NCBI RefSeq assembly: GCF_030272615.1
Contig: NC_081412.1
Span: 103,528,796 to 103,592,795, forward strand
DNA length: 64,000 nucleotides
From: Cryptomeria japonica
Taxonomy: Eukaryota; Streptophyta; Pinopsida; Cupressales; Cupressaceae
Reading direction: 5' to 3'
Shown here: positions 13,465 to 25,151 of the stretch, piece after piece
Layout of the letters: each line of letters begins with the position of its first letter
How positions within the stretch are numbered: position 1 is the first letter of the stretch
Notes under the pieces: generated by a model
What the model was told of the DNA's origin: nothing
The model's database searches: none
Seen by the model: only the letters and a program-made list of their open reading frames with translations
Program-made: the position numbers and the translations under genes

Positions 13465-13482
13465 TCCCCAACAAAGTCACCA
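13465..13482 (-). promoter_or_regulatory. Putative primer-binding site
   Basis: The minus strand reads TGGTGACTTTGTTGGGGA three bases inside the 5' LTR. The TGG start and GGGGA end match the form of many plant gypsy PBSs. I cannot name the tRNA with certainty. Confidence 0.55.
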
Positions 13483-13485
13483 TTT

Positions 13486-15707
13486 TGTTGGTTCCCACTT
13501 GGGTTTACACTACAAGAGGCAGAAACCAAGTTGATTCTTCAAATAGCTATGGAGAAGCCAACTCCAACTATTAAAATCCTCAAGAAATTGGACCAACTGA
13601 CAAGGATTCCACAAATCCTTCTACGCTTTGGGCTCTGCAAAGCCCAAGAGGGTGATCCCTTAGTGAATTCATGATCTCTGCACCATACTAACAGATTCAC
13701 TAAAACAAAGCAGATAATCTCATATATAGACTCAACAACAGGGAGAATGCTCAAGGATGGCAAATCCTTCAGTGATCCTCAACCTAATTAGAGCATGAGA
13801 TAGGTAAAAGACACAATAAAAGATAGTAACTGAAATATATTCTAATATTCGGCAAATTATAAAAAGTTATCGGTGAGTTTGAACACAAAACTGACATTAA
13901 AGATAGTTACAACCTATGATCAGTGCTAATTCATTGGGTACCTGAATTTACAAGATGTAAAATTAAAATATGACTCAGTTTAATCTAATAGAATAGGATC
14001 TAAGATAAAATTTCCTTACAATATATCTCATCTGCAATCCCAACCCAAACTACTTATCAAAATCCCTACATAAGCCCTACCACTCTGTAATTCCCATCAA
14101 GCATTTAATGGACCCCTTAGATCAAAGCATGAACAGAAAATACATACACCACAACAGTGCAACGAATGAAAAAAACCCTTGATTCTACTCATTCAAAATA
14201 TGATAGAATTATACACTGGAGGAATGGATTTGAATTATATTTTATACTAACTTGATCATCCATCTTCTGTCATGAAATAATTTACATATAACTCCTTCAA
14301 GAGCTTACACAAAGCTTGAGACTAAATGCTTTTCATTTCTCTGTAATGACTTTATAGCTTTCTCATCTAACCTAGATTCACTACTGGAACCAGAAAAGGA
14401 ACCCCAAAGGAACCAGAAAAGGAAAACTATCTCATGGCTTTGAATTCCCTTTTATAGAAACAAGGGAGCAAATAAGCTACGAGCTAGAGGAGACACCTGT
14501 CATTCTAAAATGACCGGTCATACATGATTCTGCTACAAAATATTCCTTTGCTACCAAATATCCCAATTGCCTCTCTGATAATCTTTATGCCTTTTTTTTT
14601 CCCTGATGAAGATCTGATATGGGCTCATGACATACTGGGTTCATTTCCTAAAGAAATAACTGCTGCAAGATGCCAAAATGCTTTAAACGCACCAGAAAAC
14701 CCTAACTTTGCACTGTGAGAGCTCGTTCCAAGCTTCTTTGCTTCTTAAAATTTCTCTGCTCATGCTCGAAATGCCTCTGGTAAATTGAACTAAGAAGATT
14801 TATCTCCTTCATTATTTCTCTGTTAGCATACTAGACCCCATCCACCATTACCTACTCACCTACACGAAGAAATGATGCCGATTCATTTTGAAATGAATTT
14901 TGAATCTCAGTCATCAATCTTCCTACATGTTGGTGCATCACACGATTCATACTGGTCAATTTGACATTGACCATCAAATTTGGCAAGTGGGCCCATCAAA
15001 GTTATGACACGAAACCTCCAAATCACCCTCTACCTCACCTCGATTAGTGGCCACCATCTCACCACCATCAGCGGCCCCACCATCAACTTACCTTGGCCCA
15101 CCTAGGACACATGGAATCATCTCGTGATGTCATGATCCATAACCTTCAAACATCTTCGATCATGGAGTTACGAGAGTCATTAGATCTACTCGATCTTTAC
15201 CTCCTGGCCATGGTAACCGCTAGTCTTCAGCCAGTTAAACATCGAGCATCTTTTTGTAGAAATTAAAACATCTCCATCCGTTAAACCACGTGCAAAATGT
15301 AGGTTATTTGAGTAGCTCAACTATTAACATAAAGACATCAGCTGAAATATTAAGGCTGACTTAGGAAAATTAATAAGGTGCCCACTGAAAAAATTAAAAA
15401 GGGGGCCCACCTAGGATGAAGAATAAAGTGCAGAATAGGATACTATTTATAGGGGCCCGACATAAAAACAATTTAATGCCTAGGAAATACATGGCCTCGC
15501 CAATGGTAAGAAGACCCTTGGCTTTAAGTTGAGAAAAAGTAACGCCAAATTATAAAAGGCTTAGGGTTTTTATAAAAGACTTAAACAAAATGCATAAACC
15601 CTAAACCCTTAGCCTGAAACACAAGATAGAGAGCAAGATAAAATCAAAATGACCAATATTTTGACTAAGACATGAAGATTTTTGCACAGTCGTTTTTAGG
15701 ACTATCA
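13486..15707 (-). repeat. 5' LTR of the 7754-15707 element (2222 bp)
   Basis: On the plus strand it starts TGTTGGTTCCCAC and ends TTTTTAGGACTATCA, followed directly by the CATTA target duplication. Because the element is on the minus strand, this is the promoter-bearing copy. Confidence 0.85.
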
Positions 15708-15926
15708 CATTACATTTTTGTCATTCTATAATGTTTGGAGATTCTATATTATTTCTTTACATAATTAAATACTTGTAATATACCTAATCCTTGCATACAA
15801 AGTCACCACACATGCCTTGAATAGAGTTTGTAATGAATCATTCTAATGCCAAAAATATAATCTAAATTAACACCATCATTAGGGGCATCTATACTAATTA
15901 ACAATAAATAATTAATGAGAACCTTC

Positions 15927-17342
15927 TGTTAATCCTATGAGGATCCGGTTAATACTGAGAGGGGGGGTGAATCAGTATTAATACCAATTTAAAACTTTAA
16001 ATCCAAATCAAACTTACAACAAATCTAACTTCATTTACCACATATACCACTTCATTAAATAGTACAGGTAATCTCTAATAAACTGCTATAACCAGTGTAT
16101 TCATAAATAATGAATAACCTAAAGATAATCAATAACATCACATGAAAATCATTCCACACATGAACACTATATTTTTTACATGGAAACCCAAATAGGGAAA
16201 AACCACGGTGGGAGTTAGTACCCACAAAGATTTGTACTCTTTTGAAGTAGGCCATGTTTGGAGCTTAGCCTTGTTAGGAGCTTACAATATGCCCTATTAG
16301 GAGTCACCTGGTTAAGGGATTTGAATGTGCAGCCCGGTTAGGAGCTTAATGACCTATTAGGATCAACCTCATGAGAGGATTTATCACTCCTTTTGAGAGC
16401 TACCCTATTAGGAGAGTTACAAGATTAAGGCCTATTAGGACCTACTCAGTTAAGGGATTTAATCTGCTATAATTGTTAGAGAAGAACAGTGAAAAAGTGA
16501 TTTGTTGCTTGCACTTCTCAGCTTGCTAAATCAGATCCAATTATGCTTCGCTATCTGCAACTCTGAGGCAGATCTCACTCTTCTCTGGTACAACTTCAAA
16601 CTCTTCTCTAAGATCACTGATACAATAAACATCAGCTAAGCTAACATAAATAATTCTTTCCACTAGGTCGGCCACTAAACCCTAAATTACATCATAGACC
16701 ATCAGAGATCTTTACAACTCATTACAGGTCAACATGTAGATCATTACAATTAATTACAAATCAATATCAACCATTGAATGATCATAAGTCATCACAACAA
16801 GTTGATTTGGTACAAAGTCAAACCCTTAGCTCACTCCACTAAGCACTTTGCACATTCCCAATAAATTCGCTATCCAAATGCGCCAAAACATCTTTCAAAC
16901 ATTTCATGCGGTTTATGTCACATTATCATCAACACATGAACTTGTTGTCGATCACCGCCATACCAAAAATCATTACCGGTTTGATGATTTCATCAGTGGT
17001 TCTAAAACCCTTCTTAAACCCTGGCAAAAATTCATCATAAATTAGAAACATGCATTTCGATAGTCATAACAAGATGCGGTTTTAGTCAGATACTCATTAC
17101 CATGATAAAAGCTTATATTCCAAACCATAAATCACCAATCATTCGCTTCAAGTAGAACATGTCTGCATATACCGGTTAAAGTCTTAATTAATAGACTTTT
17201 GTATATTGTTGGTAAACCTAAAATCTCAATCTCTTCATCATCAATATCTTCATCATAAATAATCTTCTCTCCTCTACTGGTGTAGTCATTACTCTTTAAC
17301 TGCATCACCTCATCTATATCAGTTATGCCAATCATGCCAACA
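15927..17342 (-). repeat. Solo LTR, copia type (1416 bp)
   Basis: On the plus strand it starts TGTTAATCC and ends CATGCCAACA. Read on the minus strand it opens TGTTGGCATGATTGG and near its end has the ACCCCCCCTCTCAG tract that also ends the copia LTR at 53992. It is flanked by CCTTC (15922-15926) and CCTTT (17343-17347), a 5-bp duplication with one transition. No internal region is attached, so it is best explained by recombination between two LTRs. Open frames inside, such as 17132-17335, are LTR sequence. Confidence 0.7.
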
Positions 17343-17386
17343 CCTTTTAAAGCCTTGCTAGTGGGGTCACATGCACAATAAACTAA

Positions 17387-18504
17387 TGTAATATAAAAAA
17401 TATTATCCCTTGTAATTAATGTGACAAATGTCTCTTTTCCTCCATGTCATCGGAGATCAGGATCTGCCATCATGTCCTTTTGTCCACTCAAACCATCCAT
17501 GTCCGCTCTGGCCGAACCATTACCAACTCTGCCAACCTGTCACCTTTGGAGAAACAGGTGCGGCGCTAAGAAATCTGTGGGACACATTAGCATCTTGTGA
17601 GTTTGACAGTCCGCAGGTGGTCATTTGAGCGTTATGCATGTGCTTGGAAGGAATCGTAACGCCTCTGCATGTGTCCACCGACGTCTGAATTCCTTCCTGG
17701 GCCTTTATATTTCACTTTGGAGGTATTTAGAAAGGATTCTTTGGCAAGTTTGGCAATCTTCTTGTAGGTTGATCCCTTGGAGACCATTTTGGAAAGCATA
17801 CTATCAACACAACCATTGTTGCAGCATTACCAAGTATTCCAAGCACTTCCGAGCATTCCAATCTTCGTTCATGATAGGAGAGTTATCTTAATCCTCTCTC
17901 TTGCATATTTATCAACTTTATTTCCAATTTCACATTACATTGTTATTCTCTTTATCATTTATATTTATCGTGGCTTTCTTGGGTTGTCCATGGAGGTGGA
18001 AACACCAAAACAGGGTCTAGCTTAAGCAAGCTCCAAAACACAACCCCCAACATTTTCCTTTCTTGCATGTGTGTAGGTACATTGTTGTAAAGAGGATATT
18101 AACTTGCAGGAGGATTCATAGCATGGACCTTTTGTTTATCTATTTCCTTCCCTTCTCTCCTTCCATTCTATCTTGGTTAGTTCATATATCATGTTTACTA
18201 GTTTATTTTGATTGTTTTATGTACTTTAATTGCATTGTAATCGTACTTAGAGCTTTATGTATGAAATTTGTACCTCATCTGTATAGGATGACAACACACA
18301 GTGCTGGTGTCCCAAATCCACGTTCTCATCTCAAGGATAGAGGCTCTGTAGAGTTGTCTAGAGACTCTTCTCGGGCGTCTGACACTTCTCGCATAGATCT
18401 GTTATCCCCTTGCTCATCTTAGCACCTGTTCACAGAGGTAATTGGAAGGACAATTTGTCCTCAAGGATCCATCATCCTTGAGGTGGAAAATTCCCTCCAT
18501 TACA
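17387..18504 (+). repeat. 5' LTR (1118 bp)
   Basis: Starts TGTAATATAAAAAATATT and ends CCTCCATTACA. Compared with the 3' LTR it carries 67 extra bases at 17980-18046 and many substitutions. The open frames at 17428-18422 lie inside it and are not conserved in the 3' copy. Confidence 0.85.
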
Positions 18505-18507
18505 TTT

Positions 18508-18527
18508 TGGGGAACCCGACGTGAACC
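18508..18527 (+). promoter_or_regulatory. Putative primer-binding site
   Basis: TGGGGAACCCGACGTGAACC, starting four positions after the end of the 5' LTR. I cannot assign the tRNA by eye. Confidence 0.5.
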
Positions 18528-18896
18528 AGGCTTATCTTTGCATTACTTACTTTTCGCTTCATTTAGGTGCATTTAATCTTTAAAATTTTCAAAAGTTAAA
18601 AATCTGAAAAACTATTTAGAAAAAAAAAAGAAGAGGAAAACCAAAATAAAAACTTTCATTTGCATTTAGTTTAAATTACTGCATTTTCCGTTTATCATTT
18701 AAAACCAACTTTATCACTCAGTGTCCATGTAGTGTGGTCCTGAGCGTCGTGTGGCTTGTCTATGATCTTTACGAATCAGACTGCAACAAGAGCCGTAGTC
18801 GAGAGGTTATCCAAGCAGAGTTTTACCTCTGATCGTTACAGTCCTCCTCTACCCGACACCATGCAGGGTGAGTAGTCATCTGATCCCAATGAGTTC

Positions 18897-20640
18897 TTGA
18901 CCTCTCACAGTCAGAAATCTATTTTGACTGGAGGGCCTTATCCTTCTAATTCACAACATAACTCTGTTAGGAGTTCTACTCTGTCTTCCCCTCCTATCGT
19001 CAATCATGATTATGTGGTCACTGTAGACTTTGAGAAGATCAATATGTTGGAGCAGAATCTGAGAGACTTTGAAGGTTTCTTGATCAAAGAGAATGTCCTC
19101 CCCCATGCTGGGACTGTCGTGAGTACGTTGAGAGAAATGTTAATCTCCGACAAGGGAGGCTTGGAGATGTTGAGGGCCTTTTCCATGATTGTTAAAAACC
19201 ACGTGCCCCTAGTAGATGCACCCACTATGGATAATCAATATGATCCTTTTAGTTCCTAGGTTAGTCTTACCATTACAGGCCTGGGCACGCACATGGTGGA
19301 TTCCACCATACCTAGTGTTAGTGCTTCACTCACTCCTTTGGGCTACACAAGCATGGGTATAAGTTTGATCTTCACTGATGCTCAAGTTTAAGTAATCAGT
19401 GCTAGCACTACATCTACCAGTAGCACTAGTCCTTCTGGAGGATCTAGTGGAGGTCGCGGCAGATCTAGCCCACCTCCACCTCCTCTGCCTTCTAATCCTG
19501 TCCTGAACACAATCTTACAAAACATGGGGCAATTGTAGTTGCAGCTGATGAACTTAGCCTCTACCTCTGGTCAATCATTTGTGCCTGCGTATTACAGGAA
19601 GAGTCCCCTTGACATTACCATCCTAAATACTATCCTTCCAATTGTTGTTGAATCCTTGAAGTTCGATAGGTTCAATGGTGATGGGGACCCAAACGTGCAT
19701 ATAGATTCCTTCATGACTATGTGTAGTGACTACCATAGTCTAGATTTCGTGTTGCTAAAACTATTCTCGCGCTCCCTCAAGGGGATGAACTTAGAGTGGT
19801 ATAGCTCCTTACTTGACCATTCTATTTGTACCTTTGATCAACTTAAGGATATTTTCTTAAACGGTTTTAGGAGAACATTGGTAGTAGGGTCACTATCACT
19901 GACCTTGTTCATTGTAAACAGAAGCCTAATGAAAAGATCACTAATTTTATTTTGAGATATTAAGCTATCTCAACCAAGATCCCCTTTGCCCTGCCACATA
20001 GTGATCGACAGAGGATGTTTATCGGCAATCTGTAGCTGGCATTGAAAGAGAAACTATCTCTTAACCGATATCAGAACTTTTCTAACATGTGCTCTACTCT
20101 CATTGATTACTAGAACACTATGTCGTAGTTCGAAGATACTTCTTCGAACCCTCGTGGTGGGTCCTTTGCAGGAACGACCATAGATGGGTCCTAGAAGAAT
20201 AAGGTTGTCACTAATGTTGTGGCTATCCCTATGATGGATGATGTTCAAGCCCCGCAATAGAATAGAGTCTTCACAAAGCTAAATGACTACTACTTGAGCA
20301 TAATGCAGGGGTTGTTGAAAGACAACCTTATTACACTTTGGGAAATAAAAGTGTTGTCTGATATTTGGCCTTATCTGCATTGGTATGTTAATTAGAAGTT
20401 TTGTCATGTTATCATCGTGTGCGTGGCCATGATATTGAACGATGTTATCGTCTTCGACTTGTTGTCCAAGACCATATCGACAGTGGTAAAATCAAGGTGG
20501 ATGCACGAAAGCACATATCAAACAAGTCTATTGATAAAACCAATAGTGACTTGCAGATTTATTCCGATCCTTTCCCTTCGCATTCAAAAATTTTTATCTC
20601 TGCATCAGATCCTTCTTCGAATGATGATCCATATGTAAAG
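18897..20640 (+). pseudogene. gag (capsid-nucleocapsid) of the 17387 element
   Basis: Translation starts at ATG 18897 (MTSHSQKSILTGGPYP) or a little upstream. One frame runs through 19955 with a few TAG/TAA stops (19257, about 19389, 19536). The N-terminal part has a helical stretch (FEKINMLEQNLRDFEGFL). The capsid block near 19660-19880 reads LKFDRFNGDGDPNVHIDSF then SLKGMNLEWYSSL and FDQLKDIFLNGF, the usual gypsy gag order. A frameshift near 19880 moves the rest (VTITDLVHCKQKPNEKITNF) to another frame. At about 20400-20460 a C.YHR..GHDIERCYRL segment resembles the modified zinc knuckle of this family. Function: packaging of the element RNA in virus-like particles. Confidence 0.7.
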
Positions 20641-20691
20641 ATGGTCACCATCACCCCTATTAGCTCACCTACGACCTAGAAGGGGAAGGTA

Positions 20692-21110
20692 TTGGATCTG
20701 TCCTTGTCATTTACCCCTCTGGATGCCCTGTATTATGGAGAGCCTGCTCCTCTTTATGTCCCTACCAAGCTAAATAGTCAAACTGTTACAACTATGATGG
20801 TTGATCCATCTAGTAGAGTTGATGTTATCATAGAGGAGAATCTCTTTGTGAATGGATGGCATAGACCGATGTATGATGAATGTTGCCCAACTTTGAGGAT
20901 ACATGATCGGTTCTCTATCTTCCCCTTGGGTAGTATCACCTTGACGGTCCTCATAGGACCTAAGGCGGTGTCCTCTGTGTTCATCATCATTCCTGAATCA
21001 GACCTCTTCTGAGTCAAGCTTGGTATTCCTTGATTTTTTTCTATGGAAGGAGTCCCCTCGGTTGTGCATAAAAGTCTCAAGTTTCTCCATGAGGGCACAG
21101 TGCATGTCAT
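20692..21110 (+). pseudogene. Retropepsin-like protease segment
   Basis: Continues downstream of gag. The segment reads GEPAPLYVPTKLNSQTVTTM, then MVDPSSRVDVIIEENLF, then a Gly-rich hydrophobic strand (FPLGSITLTVLIGPK) and FIIIPESDLF. In gypsy-type retropepsins the first Asp lies in a short hydrophobic-D-x-x-S block, and the later FVVIP.SDLF..KLG.PWL stretch closes the domain. The expected KLGIP-W motif is present at 21015 but its Trp codon is now TAG-like. The role is maturation of gag. The end is set where the next in-frame block begins (about 21180). Confidence 0.55.
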
Positions 21111-21179
21111 CTAGGACACTGGATACTGACCCTTGATTGCCCATGGTGGGTTTTGTTGGACCACTTTTGACCTGCTTTG

Positions 21180-22736
21180 GTGGGGCCCATGCTTTCCCAT
21201 GATGATTTAATGTACCACACTTATTATCAATATAAAACGGGGGAGTCGGCCCCTACATCTATGCAACCTAGTGTTTCATTGCCACCTCCTACATCGACCT
21301 CTCCTCCATCGATTCCAGTCTTGGAGAAGGTAGCTCCTCATGTCTCCTAATTGTCGGGAGTCGAGGCTAAGCCTACTTCCTCAAATAGACCTCAACGTCC
21401 ACCTAGGACTGCACAACCTACAACGGTGTCTATTGTTCCTGTGACTGTGCCCAACGCAGCCAAGGTAAAGACACCCATGTTGTCAAACTTCACGGCCTGC
21501 CCTCCCTTCAAGCTCTCGATCATGGCTAATATTCATAGGCCCTCTCGTTATGAAAAAAGGGAGCGCTCTTCTCGAGTCCCTGTGCTGGCACCCTCTATTC
21601 CTCCAACCACTCCTCGAGCGAAACGAGGATGTGCGCTTGTTGCTGTGGATGTGGTGTGTCTCCAGGATGCACCTCCTATCTCCTCGATTAGGCCTTCTCC
21701 TGTCCTTGAAACAATTTTGGAGGCCTCTCCATTGGAACACGATGCTCCTGAATCCTCTCCGGCTCCGGTTGGTGGTCCTCACCTCCATCAGAATTAGTGT
21801 GCATGTGAGCATAAATGCTTTTGATGAGCCTGAGCTCGAGAGAGAGATGCTACCTTACTATTCACTAGTGTCGATCTGACACCCAGCGCTGTTGTTTCGG
21901 AGCCTATTCCCTCGATTGCTCTCGTCTCTACACCTAATTTGGTCTTTCTCCCTGCTGCTTCAAGAACTTTCGATCAACCTCCCTCTAAACGGGTGCAGGT
22001 TTTCATTGCTCCTTCTTTGGAGCTGCCTCTTATCACTTATTTGCCTGACATGCCTCCCTTGTCCTGACCCCTTAACATGGCACATACGCAGGTGGCACCT
22101 AGTGCATTTTTGTCTAGCTTGCCTACTTCGCCACCACTCCAACACCCAAGTTTTCTTGGGGTCCTTCAGCCTACTATAGTTGATAGGAGGCCTGACACTC
22201 CTATCCCGTGTAATCGCAAGTTTGAGAAAGGCCCTGACACTCTTGAGGAAGGCCATGTAAACACAAGTTTGAGCAATGCTCTGTTCCCTATCTCAGTGCC
22301 TGCTGGTTTGTTTGTTTTTGTTTGCATGATTGAGAAGGCCTCACCTTCTCCTGAGCTTGTCACTGCCCCTCTTCTAGAGACCAACATTCCTATTCTTGTT
22401 TCATCTTCTCCAAGTGAGTCGCCTACTTCTTCCATGGAGGTCTACATGTTCGGCTCCTTGGAGGGCATCCCGACCTTGTCTACGATATTTACATGATCAT
22501 TGATCCTCGCCTCCTCCGAGCCTGTAGACGAAGATGTCTTTGTTTCTTTGTCTCTTGGTCTCATTGCTGGTAAGGCACCTAGTGCGGTTCTTGCGATAGT
22601 CCCTCTCCGAGCTCACCCCCCTTCTTCCTATGACCTCGATTGGGGGGATGAGGCTCTTCTTGAGGACGATGATCTCTTGCAGTACGATCCCCTCCTAAGG
22701 GTTGATTGTTGGGACTTATTTTTCATCTACATTTGA
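21180..22736 (+). pseudogene. Pro/Ser-rich C-terminal part of the polyprotein, unrecognised
   Basis: The reading frame from DDLMYHTYYQYKTGESAP (about 21205) continues in the same phase, with occasional stops, through three long open blocks (21351-21797, 22077-22496, 22500-22736) to a stop at 22734-22736. It is very rich in Pro, Ser and Thr, with a basic patch (RPSRYEKRERSSR near 21540) and an acidic end (DEALLEDDDLL near 22650). No RT YxDD, RNase H, integrase HHCC or chromodomain is seen. Length about 500 codons. It looks like a disordered extension fused to gag-protease; its function is unknown. Confidence 0.5.
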
Positions 22737-24082
22737 TTGCTTGTGTGTGTGGTTGTGTTCCCCTATGCTTTCTTTATCTATTTATCCTCTCCTGGAGGAC
22801 CCAAGTTACTTTGTAGGTGCCTAGATACGGGAGGTTGATTGTTTTTATCCGTTGTGCTCTCCTGAAGGACTTGAGTTACTCCATAGGTGCTCGGATTTAG
22901 GGGATTTTCTATTGTACACATTCCTCTATTTATTTACCTCCTTCTATTTGTCGTATCTTTCTTTTTGACATTTGGGGACGATGCAAAGCGTTGGGGGCAT
23001 TCTTTGCCTTCTTCCATGTTGACTTGAATTTTTATTTTCTCTTTGTCTTCATGTTCTCTTCTTCAGATCTGAGGAATTTGGCAATATGATGATGCACCCA
23101 TCTTGCAGTGATACTATTTATCTATTTGACACTGCTATGGGTTCAAATGCCAAACTATTAGATCCCCCTATCCTCTTGCATTGCATCTTTTTATGTTGTG
23201 GATATTTATGTGTCAATATCTATTGGTGGCATTCCACGGAAACATCTCGCTATGTTGACGTGTCACAACTCTTCTTCTCCTTAGAATGACATGCATTCCA
23301 TGCATATCATTCTAAGGGGGGGGGCATCATATATGCATTTTATCTCTTAGCCCTTGCATCAGTTTCATTTGCCAAGTTTCCTTTTCATGTTTGCCTAGGT
23401 AGGGGCCAAACCACTTGATCTTTTTCTTTTCCAAGATCGCTTAGGTGGGGGTAAAGACACTTGATCTTTTCCAAAGATTTCCTACATGGGGGCCAAACCA
23501 TTCTTGATCTATATCTCTCTTGTTTTCCTTGGTAGGGGCCAGTCTACTACTTACCAAATTTATCTACCATATCGCATGGCTAATTAGCATGTCACTACCC
23601 ATGATGGCAAAATTTTATCTTTAACTGCCCAATCGCATGGCTATCTAGCGTTTCACTACCCATGCCAGCAAAATCTATCTATCTCATTGCCCTATCATAT
23701 GGTTATCCATACCGACATATCATCTTGCCCTATCGTATGGCCATCTAGCATAACACATCTTGCTATCCATATCGGCATATCTTATACCAATGGCAGCCTC
23801 TTATCTCATATCTTTCTGTAACTAGGGGCTTTCCTCCAGAGCGAGGTTTGTTTCTGTTATGCTATCTTATCCATTTCTTTACCTTACCATCCATCACACT
23901 AGTCTACAACTAGTGTGTTTGAGATGTACCAAATAGAAACATCTATACCAAATCTCGACATCATCTTGTTGGGGGCAACCTCATTTGATCAACGAAAATC
24001 TACCTCTGTATCACAACTTTTCTTTCTCTACTTTAGCTTTGCATCCCTTGGCAAAGGCATGCTCGCTAAAGTGGGGGCAAAA
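22737..24082 (+). other. 3' non-coding region with internal repeats and PPT
   Basis: No coding signal. Two related blocks at about 22790-22850 and 22855-22910 share 'CTCCTGGAGGACC/CTCCTGAAGGACT...AGTTACT'. A second set (23395-23540) repeats a TAGGGGCCA...CTTGATCT phrase. A third set (about 23570-23770) repeats a ~70-base unit built on ATCGCATGGCTA...ACTACCCAT. The polypurine tract before the 3' LTR is at 24068-24082. Confidence 0.5.
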
Positions 24083-25146
24083 TGTAATACCAAAATATTA
24101 TTCCTTGTAATTAATGTGACAAATGGTGCTTTTCCTCCATGTTATCGGAGGTCAGGATCCGCCATCATGTCCTTTTGTCCACTCAGACCATCCATGTCAG
24201 CTCTAGTCGAAGCATTACCAACTCCGCGAATTTTCACCTTCGAGGACACAAGCATGGCGCAGAGACGTTTGCGCGACACGCTAGTGTCTCGTGAGTCTGA
24301 TAGTCTGTAGGTGATCATTTGAGCATTACGCTTGCACCTAGAAGGAATTGTAACACCTCTGCATGCGCCCACCGATGTCTGAATTCCTTTCTGGGCCTTT
24401 ATCTTTCACTTTGGAGGCATTTGGAAAGGATTCTTTGGCAAGTTTGGCAATCTTCTTGCAGGTTGAGCTCTTGGAGACCATTTTGGATAGCATACTATCA
24501 ACACCACCATTGTTGTAGCATTACCAAGCATTCCAGGCACACCATTCCAAGCACTTCTGAGCATTCCATTCTCTATTCGTGATAGGGGAGTTATCTTAAT
24601 CCTCTCTCTTGCATATTTATCAGCTTTATTTCCAATTTCATGTTACATTGTTATTCTCTTTATCATTTATCTTTCCCGTGGCTTTCTCCAACATTTTACT
24701 TTCTTGCATGTGTGTAGGTACACTGTTGTGAAGAGGAGATTAACTTACGGGAGGCTTCATAGCATGGACCTTTTATATTTTTATTTCCTTCCCTTCTCTC
24801 TTTCCATTCTATCTTGGTTAGTTTGTATATCACATTTACTAGTTTAGTTTCATTGTTTTTCTCTACTTTTATTGCATCGTAATCACACTTAGAGCTTTCT
24901 GTACGAACTTTGTACTTCGTCTATACAGGACAACGACGCGTCGCGTTGGTGTTCCAGATCCACGTGCTCATCTAGAGGACAGATGCTCTGTAGAGTCATC
25001 CAGAGATGCTTCTCGGGTGTCTGGCACTTCTCGCATAAATCTGTTATCCCCTGGCTCATCTTAGCCCCAGTTCGCAGAGGTAATTTGAAGGACAATTTGT
25101 CCTCAAGGATCCATCATCCTTTAGGTGGCAAATTCCCTCCATTACA
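24083..25146 (+). repeat. 3' LTR (1064 bp)
   Basis: Starts TGTAATACCAAAATATT and ends CCTCCATTACA, followed by the ACTAA duplication. It matches the 5' LTR over its full length apart from indels. Confidence 0.85.
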
Positions 25147-25151
25147 ACTAA

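Larger units (their letters stand above)
7754..15707 (-). mobile_element. Complete non-autonomous LTR retrotransposon (gag + acidic ORF, no pol)
   Basis: Two similar segments of about 2.2 kb in direct orientation (7754-9963 and 13486-15707) bracket 3.5 kb and are flanked by the exact 5-bp duplication CATTA (7749-7753 and 15708-15712). This makes one insertion of 7954 bp. Orientation is minus, set by a gag remnant at about 12000-12560 and a PBS-like sequence next to the high-coordinate LTR. The internal region has room for gag and one further ORF only; no RT, RNase H, integrase or protease motif was seen. Over the first ~480 bases the LTRs differ at roughly one site in ten by eye, so the insertion is old. 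A gypsy affiliation is inferred from the gag. Confidence 0.85.
17387..25146 (+). mobile_element. Complete non-autonomous gypsy-like element (gag-protease-Pro/Ser tail)
   Basis: Direct LTRs at 17387-18504 and 24083-25146 bracket 5578 bp and are flanked by the exact duplication ACTAA (17382-17386 and 25147-25151). A PBS follows the 5' LTR and a purine-rich AAAGTGGGGGCAAAA precedes the 3' LTR. The internal region encodes a gag, a retropepsin-like segment and a long Pro/Ser-rich C-terminal part, then 1.3 kb of non-coding DNA. RT, RNase H and integrase are absent although there is no sign of an internal deletion. The plan fits the TR-GAG type of plant gypsy-related elements, which rely on enzymes supplied by others (family knowledge). 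Confidence 0.85.

Noticed and set aside
17428-18422. Several plus-strand frames of 66-119 codons
   Set aside because: They lie in the 5' LTR and are not kept in the 3' LTR.
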